Source: Chitinophaga japonensis (GTDB taxonomy: Bacteria > Bacteroidota > Bacteroidia > Chitinophagales > Chitinophagaceae). From it: a DNA stretch of 64,000 nucleotides. The notes below the pieces were generated by a model. That model did no database searches. It saw only the letters and a program-made list of their open reading frames with translations, and was not told the DNA's origin. The position numbers and the translations under genes are program-made. Position 1 is the stretch's first letter, and every line of letters begins with the position of its first letter. The stretch lies in assembly GCF_007830125.1 (NCBI RefSeq), contig NZ_VLLG01000002.1, forward strand, positions 1,558,550 through 1,622,549, in the 5' to 3' direction. Below are positions 15,970 to 24,004 of the stretch, one piece after another.

Positions 15970-17355
15970 TTAGCTGTTTTTTCTTTCTTTCCACAATTGG
16001 TTGAATGATTTGGCCGCAAATACCGGCAGCTCCCGATCCGCTCCCCAGGCTTTGGAGAAGAACCGCCGCATGAAGAAGTTCTTGGTTTTGCCGCTCACCA
16101 TGTTCATCATTTTTCGGCTCAGGCAGGCCTGTTTCCAGCCAAACCAGGCCATTTTCTCACTCCCGGAGGTATAGTTCTCTTCCACTGCCTTGTGCCGGTT
16201 GTGCAGCAGCAGCTCATGCAGGTTAATGCGTACCGGGCATACCTCCGTGCAGTTACCGCAGAGGGAGGAGGCATAGCTTAAATGCCCGTAGGATTCCAGC
16301 CCCTGCATGTAAGGCGTGATCACGGAGCCGATAGGCCCGCTGTAGGTGGTGGCGTAGGTATGGCCGCCTATATTCTTGTACACCGGGCAGGCATTGAGGC
16401 AGGAGCCGCAGCGGATGCAGTAAAGGCTTTCCCGTGCTTCCAGGTCTTCGAGTATATTGGTGCGCCCGTTGTCCATCAGTATCACGTACATTTCATCCGG
16501 CCCGTCTGTTTCCCCTTCCTGCCTTGGGCCGCTGAAAATGGAATTGTACACGGTTACCTGCTGCCCGGTGCCGTAAGTAGCCAGCAGGGGCCAGAACAGG
16601 GCCAGGTCATTTACGGAAGGCAGCACTTTTTCAATGCCTACCAGTACGATATGCGTTTTGGGGAAAGCGGTGCTCAGGCGGGCATTGCCCTCGTTCTCAC
16701 TTACGGCTACGGAGCCGGTATCGGCAATGATAAAGTTGGCCCCGGTGATGCCTATTTCCGCCTGCAGGTATTTTTGCCGCAGGTTTTCCCGGGCCACCAG
16801 TGTCAGTTGCTCCGGCGTAAGGCCGGGCGGGGTGCCCAGCTTGGCTTCAAACAACTGCGCCACATCTTCCTTACTCTTGTGCATGGCAGGGGTTACAATA
16901 TGGTAAGGCGGCTCACCGTCCAGTTGCTGGATGTATTCGCCCAGGTCGGTTTCCACGCATTCAATGCCCTGTTTGGCCAGGAACTCGTTCAGGTGCACTT
17001 CCTCCGTGGCCATGGATTTGCTTTTTACAATGCTTTTGCACTGCCTGGCCTGGCAGATGGCCAGAATCTCTTCCTGCACCTGTCGCGCATTTTCCGCCCA
17101 TATCACTTTTCCGCCCCGCTGGGTGAAATGCATCTCAAACTCCTCCAGGTACTTGTCCAGGTGCTCCAGGGCCCGCCATTTGACGTTCTTGGCGCGTTCC
17201 CTGGCCGTTTGCAGGTCGGTGAACTGCTGCTTGCCAGCTTTTACGGCAGTATTGTATTTACCAATATTGTAATTGATAGTCTGACGGTGTCCCAGGTCGG
17301 AAGCTTTTTTTTCACTCTCTTCCAGGAAGGTGGATGCTATTTGGTGCATAAGCAA
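15970..17355 (-). CDS. lutB: LutB-type iron-sulfur lactate-utilisation protein
   Basis: 461 residues, typical length. The N-terminal LUD domain covers residues about 50-300 and includes TGANFIIADTGSVAVSENEG. Two 4Fe-4S motifs follow: CIRCGSCLNACPVY and CGNCTEVCPVRI. LutB works with LutA and LutC to oxidise L-lactate to pyruvate and pass electrons to the quinone pool; the partner genes are not in this window. A second ATG at 17349 is possible. The gene precedes the Pmp3-like peptide and follows the DUF3109 gene on the same strand. Confidence 0.88.
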   Translation of the reverse strand: MLMHQIASTFLEESEKKASDLGHRQTINYNIGKYNTAVKAGKQQFTDLQTARERAKNVKWRALEHLDKYLEEFEMHFTQRGGKVIWAENARQVQEEILAICQARQCKSIVKSKSMATEEVHLNEFLAKQGIECVETDLGEYIQQLDGEPPYHIVTPAMHKSKEDVAQLFEAKLGTPPGLTPEQLTLVARENLRQKYLQAEIGITGANFIIADTGSVAVSENEGNARLSTAFPKTHIVLVGIEKVLPSVNDLALFWPLLATYGTGQQVTVYNSIFSGPRQEGETDGPDEMYVILMDNGRTNILEDLEARESLYCIRCGSCLNACPVYKNIGGHTYATTYSGPIGSVITPYMQGLESYGHLSYASSLCGNCTEVCPVRINLHELLLHNRHKAVEENYTSGSEKMAWFGWKQACLSRKMMNMVSGKTKNFFMRRFFSKAWGADRELPVFAAKSFNQLWKERKNS

Positions 17356-17421
17356 ATAAAATTCCGAGATCCAAAATAAAGATAGGGAACTTTCACGGAT
17401 AGATCATAAACCCGCAGGGTT

Positions 17422-17991
17422 TCAGCGGTACGCTTTCCTGGCTATTTTATCCAGCACGTCGTAAAACTCCTGCCCGAACTTGCGTACCAGCGCCTCCTTC
17501 AGGAACCGGTATACCGGCACCTGCAGCTTTTTGCCATTGCGGCAGGCAGGCGCGCAGATATCCCAGCGGTCATAATTGACGGCCTGAAAACTGTCATATT
17601 TTTTGATACGGATGGGATAGAGGTGGCAGGAAATGGGTTTCTTGAAATCCACCACGCCGTCGTTGTAAGCCTTCTCTATGCCGCAGCCTACTACGCCGTG
17701 TTCGTCTATTACGGCATACGCGCAGATACCTTTGTCTACAATGGGAGTTACGTAGCCATATTCATCGTCAATGGTATGCACGCCCGTTTTGGCTATTTCC
17801 TGCAGGCCCTCTTCGCGCAGGTAGGGCTTAATTTTGCCGAATATCTTTTTAAGGATCTTGATCTCCTGCTTCTCCAGCGGCGCGCCGCAGTCCCCTGCCA
17901 CACAACAGGCTCCTTTGCAGGCGCTTAGGTTGCATACGAACTGCTCCTCAATCACTTCGTCACTGATGTACTTGTCGTCTATAATGATCAT
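17422..17991 (-). CDS. DUF3109-family cysteine-rich protein
   Basis: 189 residues. The conserved cysteine clusters of the family are present: FVCNLSACKGACCVAGDCGA near the N-terminus, GICAYAV and VGCGIEKAYNDG in the middle, ISCHLYPIRI and ICAPACRNG towards the end. The pattern implies bound iron-sulfur or zinc, and the family is widespread in Bacteroidota with no assigned reaction. It is cytoplasmic, with no signal peptide. Its start lies about 30 bp before repeat element E2, which separates it from gldD. Confidence 0.85.
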   Translation of the reverse strand: MIIIDDKYISDEVIEEQFVCNLSACKGACCVAGDCGAPLEKQEIKILKKIFGKIKPYLREEGLQEIAKTGVHTIDDEYGYVTPIVDKGICAYAVIDEHGVVGCGIEKAYNDGVVDFKKPISCHLYPIRIKKYDSFQAVNYDRWDICAPACRNGKKLQVPVYRFLKEALVRKFGQEFYDVLDKIARKAYR

Positions 17992-18020
17992 AATGGATAG
18001 CCCAAAGGTACAATAATGCT

Positions 18021-18169
18021 AAATCCCAAATTCCAAAATCCAAATTCCAAACAGGAAAAGCATGCCAAAAGTGAAACACCTGGCTTTTAACTGAAGCAGG
18101 CCGGTTTCAGTTCGGGATCTGGGATTTGGGATTTGGAATTTGGTTTTTGGAATTTGGTTTTTGGAATTT
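18021..18169. repeat. Bow-tie element E2 (CCAAATTCC-type), invading gldD
   Basis: Left arm 18021-18052 (AAATCCCAAATTCCAAAATC...) and right arm about 18116-18169 (GGGATTTGGAATTTGG-type units) are inverted copies. The core between them is about 60 nt and is distantly related to E4, starting GGAAAAG.ATG.CAAAA. It holds its own stem, TGAAAC/GTTTCA with an inner CCTG..CAGG. The right arm contains the last codons and stop of gldD. Confidence 0.8.
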
Positions 18170-18745
18170 CAATGTCTCCACCAGGTGCCACATATCTTCC
18201 TCCAGGAAGCGGTGCACCGGGGCCAGGGAATCGGCATTGGGCGTAGCGTCAAAATACAGGGCGCCGCGCAGGAAATGGCGGGTAGAGTCTGTGGCAAAGA
18301 ACTGTTTGGCGCTGGCGGCATTGCCGCCCACTTCGTAGAACAGGCCGCTTACGCCATGGGCGTTATAGATCTCTTTTTCATCTATATAATCCGCTTTGTA
18401 GGTATGCTTATAGGTCATTTTGAATGCATCGTTCACCAGCGCTTCCAGGTTGTTCTCACGCGGACCTATCTCTTTATAGCTCATGTAGATCTTACCGTTC
18501 AGCGAAGGGAACTCAATATTGATCCAGTAGGGATTTTCCGCCTGCTCGCCGAAGAAGAGGGAGTCCTTTACCACTTTGGCGTATACAGGGTATTCAAACG
18601 TATAAGGATACCCCGGCAGGTCAAACACCTGGTATTTTTTTTCGGGGAACGGTATATTGAAGTACCCCCTGGGTTTGGGTGTATAGGCTTGTTCGCAGGC
18701 GGTAAATAAAAGTATAAGTATACAAAGCGGAAAAAGAAACTTCAT
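18107..18745 (-). CDS. gldD: Gliding motility lipoprotein GldD
   Basis: 212 residues. The signal peptide ends in a lipobox (LILLFTAC, Cys17), so it is an outer-membrane-type lipoprotein. The body has the GldD landmarks RGYFNIPFPEKKYQVFDLPG, NPYWINIEFP and the ATPNADSLAPV block. GldD is required for gliding and for type IX secretion in Flavobacterium. About 20 C-terminal residues (starting KFQKPNSKNQ) are encoded by repeat E2 and look like a read-through extension. It lies 39 bp downstream of gldE, the conserved order in the phylum. Confidence 0.9.
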   Translation of the reverse strand: MKFLFPLCILILLFTACEQAYTPKPRGYFNIPFPEKKYQVFDLPGYPYTFEYPVYAKVVKDSLFFGEQAENPYWINIEFPSLNGKIYMSYKEIGPRENNLEALVNDAFKMTYKHTYKADYIDEKEIYNAHGVSGLFYEVGGNAASAKQFFATDSTRHFLRGALYFDATPNADSLAPVHRFLEEDMWHLVETLKFQKPNSKNQIPNPKSQIPN

Positions 18746-18784
18746 GTTGCGGCTGTTGAATAACGGTTAAGTTGGCTTGGGTGC

Positions 18785-20149
18785 TTAGCTGGCGGCAATG
18801 CCTTCATCCTGCCGGATAATGACCTGCACTTTCTGGATGCGCATTTTGCTTACCTCCAGCACGGTAAAGTCGAAGCTGCCGTAGTTGATCACGCTGTTCT
18901 CTTCCGGGAATTTCCCGGCCAGTTCCAGTATCAGCCCGCCAATGGAATCGCTTTCGCCTTTTACGTGCTCAAAGGTATCGGGCGGTACGTTCATAATACG
19001 GCAAACATCGTTCAGCATGGTTTTGCCCTCAAATACGTAAGTATAGTTATCTACTTTGCTGTAGTTGAACTCTTCTTCATCAAATTCGTCCTTGATATCG
19101 CCGATCACTTCTTCCATAATATCCTCCAGGGTCACAATACCGCTGGTGCCGCCAAATTCATCCACCACCACGGCAAAGTGCATGCGCCGGGTCTGGAATT
19201 CGGTGAGCAGGTCCTCTATCATCTTGTGGCCATGCACAAAGAAAGGCTGGCGCATTACTTCATGCCAGTCAAAGCTGTTGCCTTTGCCCAGGTGGGGCAG
19301 CAGGTCCTTGGTATGGATAACGCCTACAATATTGTCCAGGTTGCCTTTGTATACCGGCAGGCGGGAGTAGTGCAGCTCCGCCACCTGCTTGGTCACGTGG
19401 TCAAAAGTGCTGTCATATTCCAGCCCGGATACATCCAGCCGGGTGCGCATGATCTGTTTTACGGTAATGTTGCCGAATTTGAGAATGCCTTTCAGGATGT
19501 TCTTTTCCTCCTGGGAGGCGGTAGGGTCCACGCTCATTTCTATGGCCTCGTCTATCTCCTGGTAGTTGACCACACCGCTCTGCCGGTGAAAGAAGCGCCC
19601 CTCTATGCTGCTGCTCAGCTCCACGAAAAAGTCGCTCACGGGCTCCAGGGTAGCATGTATGATGCTTACAAACCAGGCAAAGTAGGTGGCAAAGCGGATA
19701 TTGTTCTGCGCAGCCCATACACGGGGCAGTACCTGCCCGAAAAAAAGCAGGATGAAGCTGATCAGGGCGATCCTTACCACCAGGGAGATCACCGGCAGGG
19801 TCTGCAGGTCCTCCATCTGGGTGATGAGGTAATTGGTAACCATTATAAAAGCAATAGCCAGTAATATACCGGCTATTTGCAGGGAAGCTAATAAAGATTT
19901 AGGCTTTTCCAGCAGTTTGGTGATGAGCTTGCCGCTGGTATTCTGCCGGGTCTTCAAAACGTTCAGGTCCTTATAGTTCAGTGTGAAAAAGGCTACCTCT
20001 GCACCGGAAACTATAAATGCCAGTAATAAAAGTACGAATATCACCAGCAGGTATATGACCACGTTGGGTGTGGCAATGGGCGCGGCGGCTTGCAGCAGGA
20101 ATGGTTCACCGGATAAAATGCTTGCCGAATGGATAACCAAGATGTTCAA
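18785..20149 (-). CDS. gldE: Gliding motility protein GldE (CBS/CorC-type membrane protein)
   Basis: 454 residues. The N-terminal DUF21 membrane domain (residues about 25-200) has three to four spans. A CBS pair follows (VKQIMRTRLDVSGLEYDSTF and RLPVYKGNLDNIVGVIHTKD, then MHFAVVVDEFGGTSGIVTLEDI). The C-terminus is a CorC/transporter-associated domain (SIGGLILELAGKFPEENSVI). GldE is a relative of hemolysin C/CorC and is functionally linked to GldD. A -7 box lies 65 bp upstream, with a hairpin in the predicted 5' leader. Confidence 0.92.
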   Translation of the reverse strand: MNILVIHSASILSGEPFLLQAAAPIATPNVVIYLLVIFVLLLLAFIVSGAEVAFFTLNYKDLNVLKTRQNTSGKLITKLLEKPKSLLASLQIAGILLAIAFIMVTNYLITQMEDLQTLPVISLVVRIALISFILLFFGQVLPRVWAAQNNIRFATYFAWFVSIIHATLEPVSDFFVELSSSIEGRFFHRQSGVVNYQEIDEAIEMSVDPTASQEEKNILKGILKFGNITVKQIMRTRLDVSGLEYDSTFDHVTKQVAELHYSRLPVYKGNLDNIVGVIHTKDLLPHLGKGNSFDWHEVMRQPFFVHGHKMIEDLLTEFQTRRMHFAVVVDEFGGTSGIVTLEDIMEEVIGDIKDEFDEEEFNYSKVDNYTYVFEGKTMLNDVCRIMNVPPDTFEHVKGESDSIGGLILELAGKFPEENSVINYGSFDFTVLEVSKMRIQKVQVIIRQDEGIAAS

Positions 20150-20167
20150 CTTTTGATCAAAAATAAG

Positions 20168-20221
20168 GGGAAAGCAATGCCCGTGTATAATCGTCGAATC
20201 GCTTTCCCTTGTGCAAATATA
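20168..20221 (-). promoter_or_regulatory. gldE promoter and leader hairpin
   Basis: The -7 box TATATTTG lies at 20214-20221 on the minus strand, predicting a start near 20208. The first 41 nt of the transcript would fold through GGGAAAGC (complement of 20201-20208) with GCTTTCCC (complement of 20168-20175) around a 25-nt loop. A hairpin at the extreme 5' end could stabilise the mRNA. Confidence 0.5.
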
Positions 20222-20300
20222 AGGGAATGTCCCATATTGGGACCGTCAGTAAAAATACATATTATTTTTCATGGATATCGGAGTGGTGACGTGTATCAGT

Positions 20301-20759
20301 TTAAAAAGGCAGATCGTCTGCCGCGTCGCCCATGGAGGGGGGCATTTCCATGTTGTTGGGGAAATTTTCGCCGGAGGAACTTCCTGTATTGCTGTGATGA
20401 ATAGCATGTTCCGTATGGTTCATGTCCATGCGTTTGTCCAGCATTACCAGGTTATCTCCTACTACTTCGGTAGCAAATTTTTTGTTGCCTTCCTTGTCTT
20501 CCCAGCTACGGGTGCGCAGCCGCCCCTCAATGTATACCAGGCTGCCTTTGTGCAGGTATTTTTGTGCCAGTTCCGCCAGTCCGCGCCACAGTACCACCGT
20601 ATGCCATTCTGTTTGGGAAATGAGCTTGCCGGCCCTGTCTTTAAATGTTTCTGTTGTAGCGAGGGAGAATTTAGCTACCGCGATATTGCCTTCCAAAAAC
20701 TGTACATCCGGATCCCTACCTAAGTTGCCAATCAGGATTACTTTATTAACACCTCTCAT
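20301..20759 (-). CDS. ssb: Single-stranded DNA-binding protein
   Basis: 152 residues. The OB fold occupies residues 1-110 with MRGVNKVILIGNLGRDPDV, the WHTVVLWRGLAELAQKYLHK block and YIEGRLRTRSWEDKEG. A flexible Ser/Asn/Met-rich linker leads to the conserved acidic tip DDLPF that recruits repair and replication partners. It binds single-stranded DNA in replication, recombination and repair. It sits between mutY and gldE, an order conserved in Bacteroidota. Confidence 0.96.
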   Translation of the reverse strand: MRGVNKVILIGNLGRDPDVQFLEGNIAVAKFSLATTETFKDRAGKLISQTEWHTVVLWRGLAELAQKYLHKGSLVYIEGRLRTRSWEDKEGNKKFATEVVGDNLVMLDKRMDMNHTEHAIHHSNTGSSSGENFPNNMEMPPSMGDAADDLPF

Positions 20760-20857
20760 AGTTGTAGGATTTAATCTATTGATGAAAACTTCTTCTTATA
20801 ATCGACCTCTTTAAAGTTAATATTTTTTTCCAATCGACGCAGAAATTTTTATAGGCG

Positions 20858-21934
20858 CTAAAACAACTCCAGGGACTTGTTTTGCAGGAAATCGGTGATC
20901 GTTTTCGGGAAGGCGTAACTGTTCAGGCGGGTGCGGGGCACGGCCATGTAATCCTTTATGGCGGGCTTCCGGGTAGCGGCTAGCAGCAGGAACTGGCTGT
21001 GGATGGTCTGGTGGGTAAGCTGCTGTTTAAAAGTAGGGGAGGCGCCCTGCATAGTATATGGAGTGCCGTTCATCACCCCGCGCAGCTCCGGGGAGGCCAG
21101 CAGCTCGCTGGCAGTTACCGGTGCGGGCATTTCCAGCAGGATGAACTCGTGCAGGTTCTGCCAGATATCGTTGCCGGTACGTTTGCGGATGAATACCTGG
21201 TCCTGGTGCTCCAGCACGATATAATAAAAGTACCGCTTCCGGATCACCAGCTTTTTGGATTTTACGGGGAGCCGGGCCACGGTTTGTTGCTGTAGCGCTA
21301 CACAGGCGGGCGCCAGCAGGCACTGCCCGCAGGAGGGCTGCTGGGGTTTGCAGACCACCGCCCCAAAATCCATAATGCTTTGATTATAAATAGCAGACTG
21401 TTCCGGCGGCAGCAGCTCCTGCGCCAGCGCAGCAAACTGTTTTTTGCCGCCGGTGCTGTCCGTGGGAGTGTCTATGCCAAAGTAGCGGGCCAGCACGCGG
21501 AACACATTGCCGTCCAGCACCGCATGCGGGCTGTTGAAGGCAAAGGAAGCCACGGCGGCGGCCGTGTACGGGCCGATGCCTTTCAGGCTTTGTATCTGCT
21601 CATAGGTGTCCGGGAAGCGGCCGTCAAATGTTTGTACGATCTGCCGGGCAGCCGCCAGCATGTTCTTGCAGCGGGCATAGTAGCCCAGGCCCTGCCACAG
21701 GCGGAATACGGCCTCATCCGGTGCGGCCGCCAGGTCCCGTACGGTGGGGTAGTGGGCAATGAAGCGTTCATAGTAAGGCAGGCCCTGCTCCACCCGCGTT
21801 TGTTGCAGGATAATTTCTGACAGCCATATCCGGTACGGGTCCCTGATCCCTTTCCAGGGCATGCTGCGGGTATTGTGCTGCCGGTTCCATTCCAGCAGGC
21901 GGGCAGTAAAAAATTGCTTCGGGCTCAGTTTCAT
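20858..21934 (-). CDS. mutY: A/G-specific adenine DNA glycosylase
   Basis: 358 residues, normal size. The HhH-GPD glycosylase core holds the catalytic Glu in WLSEIILQQTRVEQG, the hairpin LKGIGPYTAAAVASFAF and the catalytic Asp in AVLDGNVFRV. The 4Fe-4S loop is C-x6-C-x2-C-x5-C (VCKPQQPSCGQCLLAPAC). The C-terminal NUDIX-like domain recognises 8-oxoguanine. It removes adenine mispaired with 8-oxoG. It is divergent from the HU gene across a spacer containing a perfect 19-bp inverted repeat. Confidence 0.96.
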   Translation of the reverse strand: MKLSPKQFFTARLLEWNRQHNTRSMPWKGIRDPYRIWLSEIILQQTRVEQGLPYYERFIAHYPTVRDLAAAPDEAVFRLWQGLGYYARCKNMLAAARQIVQTFDGRFPDTYEQIQSLKGIGPYTAAAVASFAFNSPHAVLDGNVFRVLARYFGIDTPTDSTGGKKQFAALAQELLPPEQSAIYNQSIMDFGAVVCKPQQPSCGQCLLAPACVALQQQTVARLPVKSKKLVIRKRYFYYIVLEHQDQVFIRKRTGNDIWQNLHEFILLEMPAPVTASELLASPELRGVMNGTPYTMQGASPTFKQQLTHQTIHSQFLLLAATRKPAIKDYMAVPRTRLNSYAFPKTITDFLQNKSLELF

Positions 21935-21974
21935 CTGTCAATATTTGTTTCTTTTAGCGGCCAGATGTTACTTA

Positions 21975-22022
21975 CCATGACAAAATTTTCATTTCTCTGT
22001 TATAATGAAAATTTTGTCATGG
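21975..22022. repeat. Perfect 19-bp inverted repeat with 10-nt loop
   Basis: CCATGACAAAATTTTCATT (21975-21993) and its exact reverse complement (22004-22022) flank TCTCTGTTAT. Each arm contains a smaller AAAATTTT palindrome. It lies between mutY and the HU gene, 41 bp from the mutY start, with no T-run, so it is not a classical terminator. It may be an operator or a cruciform-forming site. Confidence 0.7.
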
Positions 22023-22365
22023 ACGTTTCATGCGCAGCAAAGTTAATGTGCAAATCGGGGGGCGGGGCGCAAAAAAAATAATCTGATATGAATATTATTT
22101 TTTGTATATTCGTTACTCAATGGTTTTGTGAAATTTTGAATTTTGATCTCAGCTATCTATGAAAAGGTGTTGTAGCGTCAGCAGGAAGCCTTTCCAGGCG
22201 GTCCTTTGCATGATATTTGAGTGAACAAAACTTATTCAATATAAACACGTTGGAACGAAAGGAAAGGGTGGTATAAGGAAAAAAGATAAAATTTATCTTA
22301 CTTAAAACCAGTAATTATAATTTTTTTAAATATTTTTGAGAAATAAGTAATCCTCCGCTTCAATT
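22023..22365. other. Upstream region of the HU gene
   Basis: About 340 bp without a supportable gene; the longest open frames are short and lack family features. It becomes very A+T-rich after 22280, and TATTTTTG at 22331-22338 fits the -7 consensus, predicting a leader of about 20 nt for the HU gene. Confidence 0.5.
22331..22338 (+). promoter_or_regulatory. -7 box (TATTTTTG) of the HU gene
   Basis: It fits TAnnTTTG and lies 28 bp before the ATG at 22366. No clear -33 TTG is seen in the poly-T/A sequence upstream. Confidence 0.4.
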
Positions 22366-22653
22366 ATGAGAAAAGCTGACTTGATAAACAACATTGCTGA
22401 AAAAACCGGCATCCCCAAAGTAGATGTGTTAGTAACACTGGAGGCCATGTTTAAGGAGGTGAAAGAAGCGCTGGCAAATGGCGAGCACATTTACATCCGG
22501 GGTTTCGGTAGTTTCATCACCAAAAAGAGAGCCGCCAAAATCGGGCGTAACATTAAGAAAAATGTAGCTGTGGAAATTCCTGAGCACTACATTCCTGCTT
22601 TCAAGCCTTCTAAAGAATTTGTTGCTGAAGTAAAGAAGCTCAAAAGTTCTTAA
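22366..22653 (+). CDS. HU/IHF-family DNA-binding protein
   Basis: 95 residues, matching the family. It starts MRKADLINNIAEKTGIPK and has the amphipathic helices, the turn GEHIYIRGFGSF and a DNA-binding arm KKRAAKIGRNIKKN, ending in the conserved AFKPSKEFVAEVKK. HU proteins dimerise, bend DNA and organise the nucleoid. It is followed 24 bp later by a TPR gene; the HU-TPR-COX24-rng order is a recurring cluster in this group, from memory. Confidence 0.95.
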   Translation: MRKADLINNIAEKTGIPKVDVLVTLEAMFKEVKEALANGEHIYIRGFGSFITKKRAAKIGRNIKKNVAVEIPEHYIPAFKPSKEFVAEVKKLKSS

Positions 22654-22677
22654 TTTTGCAGCCTAATATTTTTAGGC

Positions 22678-23520
22678 ATGCAAAAATCGCAAGTTCTCCT
22701 GGTAGGTACAGCTATCGCACTACTCGTAGTATTGCTGGCTTTTGGCCGTACCGTACCCCGGCCTGACAAGAAAGCTATGCCAACTGCCGCTCCTATGGCC
22801 AGCGGGCAGGACATAAAGCCTATATCTTTTGAGGAGCTGTTATCATCCGCAAAATCAAAGATCCCTGCCGAAAAGCTGCTGCAGATCAATTCATGGGAGA
22901 ATAAAGTGGTAAGAGGTGATGTAAAGCACCAGCAGATAGCCGCTTACAAACAGCTATATTCCGCCTGGGACAGCCTTAACCAGATGCCGGTGGCAGCCTA
23001 TTACCTGGGGCAGGCCGCCAAGTTGGAAAATTCCGAAAAAAGCCTCACCTTTGCAGCCAATTTGTTTTTGGAGCACCTGCAACATGCACCGGAGCCAGGT
23101 ATTATGAAATGGGAGGCCCAACAGGCCATTGAGCTACTGGAACAGGCCATTACACTGAATCCCGGCAATGATTCCCTGAAAATACAACAGGCCCTTGTGT
23201 ACATGAACACCGGCGAGCCAATGGTGGGAGTACAGAAGCTGAGAGCTTTGGTGGCAGAGCATCCCGACAATGTAGAAGCGCAGGTAACACTGGCCAACCT
23301 GGCCATTACATCCGGCCAGTATGACAAAGCTATTGAGCGGATGGAAACGCTGCTTAAGAGCCATCCGGAAGAGGCGAAAGCCTATTTTGTGCTGGCAGAG
23401 GCTTACAGGGGCAAAGGAGACGTGGAAAAAGCGGTCACCTTGTTCAGGAAATGTAAGGAACTATTAAAAGATCCGGCGCTCAAGGCAGAAATAGACAATT
23501 ATATCAAAAGCATTCAATAA
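22678..23520 (+). CDS. Membrane-anchored TPR protein
   Basis: 280 residues. An N-terminal membrane anchor (residues 5-23, QVLLVGTAIALLVVLLAFG) leads to a mostly helical periplasmic or cytoplasmic domain. TPR units are clear from residue 150: AIELLEQAITLNPGNDSLKI, GVQKLRALVAEHPDNVEAQV, AIERMETLLKSHPEEAKAYF and a final one with KGDVEKAVTLFRKCKELL. It is a likely protein-interaction scaffold. It sits between HU and the tiny COX24-type gene, which suggests co-expression with translation and RNA-processing functions. Confidence 0.85.
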   Translation: MQKSQVLLVGTAIALLVVLLAFGRTVPRPDKKAMPTAAPMASGQDIKPISFEELLSSAKSKIPAEKLLQINSWENKVVRGDVKHQQIAAYKQLYSAWDSLNQMPVAAYYLGQAAKLENSEKSLTFAANLFLEHLQHAPEPGIMKWEAQQAIELLEQAITLNPGNDSLKIQQALVYMNTGEPMVGVQKLRALVAEHPDNVEAQVTLANLAITSGQYDKAIERMETLLKSHPEEAKAYFVLAEAYRGKGDVEKAVTLFRKCKELLKDPALKAEIDNYIKSIQ

Positions 23521-23556
23521 TATTTATTTTTCAAACATTTAAAAACTTATTACAGT

Positions 23557-23649
23557 ATGCCTTGCGGTAAGAAAAGAAAAAGACATAAAATAGCCACTCA
23601 CAAGCGTAAAAAAAGACTGAGAAAGAACCGGCATAAGAAAAAGAAATAA
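23557..23649 (+). CDS. 30-residue AURKAIP1/COX24-type ribosomal-like protein
   Basis: ATG at 23557 to TAA at 23647-23649 encodes 30 residues, of which more than half are Lys, Arg or His (MPCGKKRKRHKIATHKRKKR, then LRKNRHKK). This matches the very short AURKAIP1/COX24 (mS38-like) domain proteins found next to rng in Bacteroidota, thought to bind rRNA in the small subunit. It lies 36 bp after the TPR gene and on the same strand, so the HU-to-rng region probably forms one unit. Composition and context support it strongly. Confidence 0.8.
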   Translation: MPCGKKRKRHKIATHKRKKRLRKNRHKKKK

Positions 23650-23726
23650 GTATTTTTCCCTGTTTCCCGCCATTTATACTGAACAGGTATATTGCTAAGC
23701 GAGATCAAAACGCTGTTTCATATATA

Positions 23727-23801
23727 GCCTGCATGACACCGGCGAGCATTATTTGATGGTGAATTGCTCCCAATTTATTAAATTGCCGATGTCATGCAGG
23801 C
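23727..23801 (+). promoter_or_regulatory. Long hairpin in the leader region of rng
   Basis: GCCTGCATGACA (23727-23738) pairs exactly with TGTCATGCAGGC (23790-23801). After one mismatch the stem continues CGGC/GCCG, and an inner GAGCA..TGCTC hairpin sits in the loop. It lies 200 bp before rng and 80 bp after the COX24-type gene. With no T-run it is unlikely to be a terminator; an RNase cleavage or autoregulation site is possible. The other 23650-24000 sequence shows no gene except a 7-codon leader frame. Confidence 0.5.
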
Positions 23802-23980
23802 AATTTCCACAGATCCCGCAAATGCATTTCCCGGATATCGCCTGCAGATCACTAAACCCTTAAGCAATTCCATCATCACGTATGTGACGAACATGCTGAT
23901 TGTATTGTACAGTTAGCGATTTTTGGTATGCGGCTGCTCGTCATTGCACAGCCGGCATAGTCGGCAAAGGTGAAGTTATA

Positions 23981-24004
23981 ATGGTAAAAATTTTGGACGC
24001 TTGA
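23981..24004 (+). CDS. Possible 7-codon leader peptide overlapping the rng start
   Basis: ATG at 23981 opens MVKILDA and stops at TGA 24002-24004, which overlaps the rng TTG start (24001-24003) as TTGA. Such an arrangement could couple rng translation to the leader. It is a short frame and could be chance. Confidence 0.25.
   Translation: MVKILDA

Noticed and set aside
23650-24000. Riboswitch upstream of rng
   Set aside because: A good hairpin exists but it does not match any riboswitch class I know, and the downstream gene has no metabolite link.
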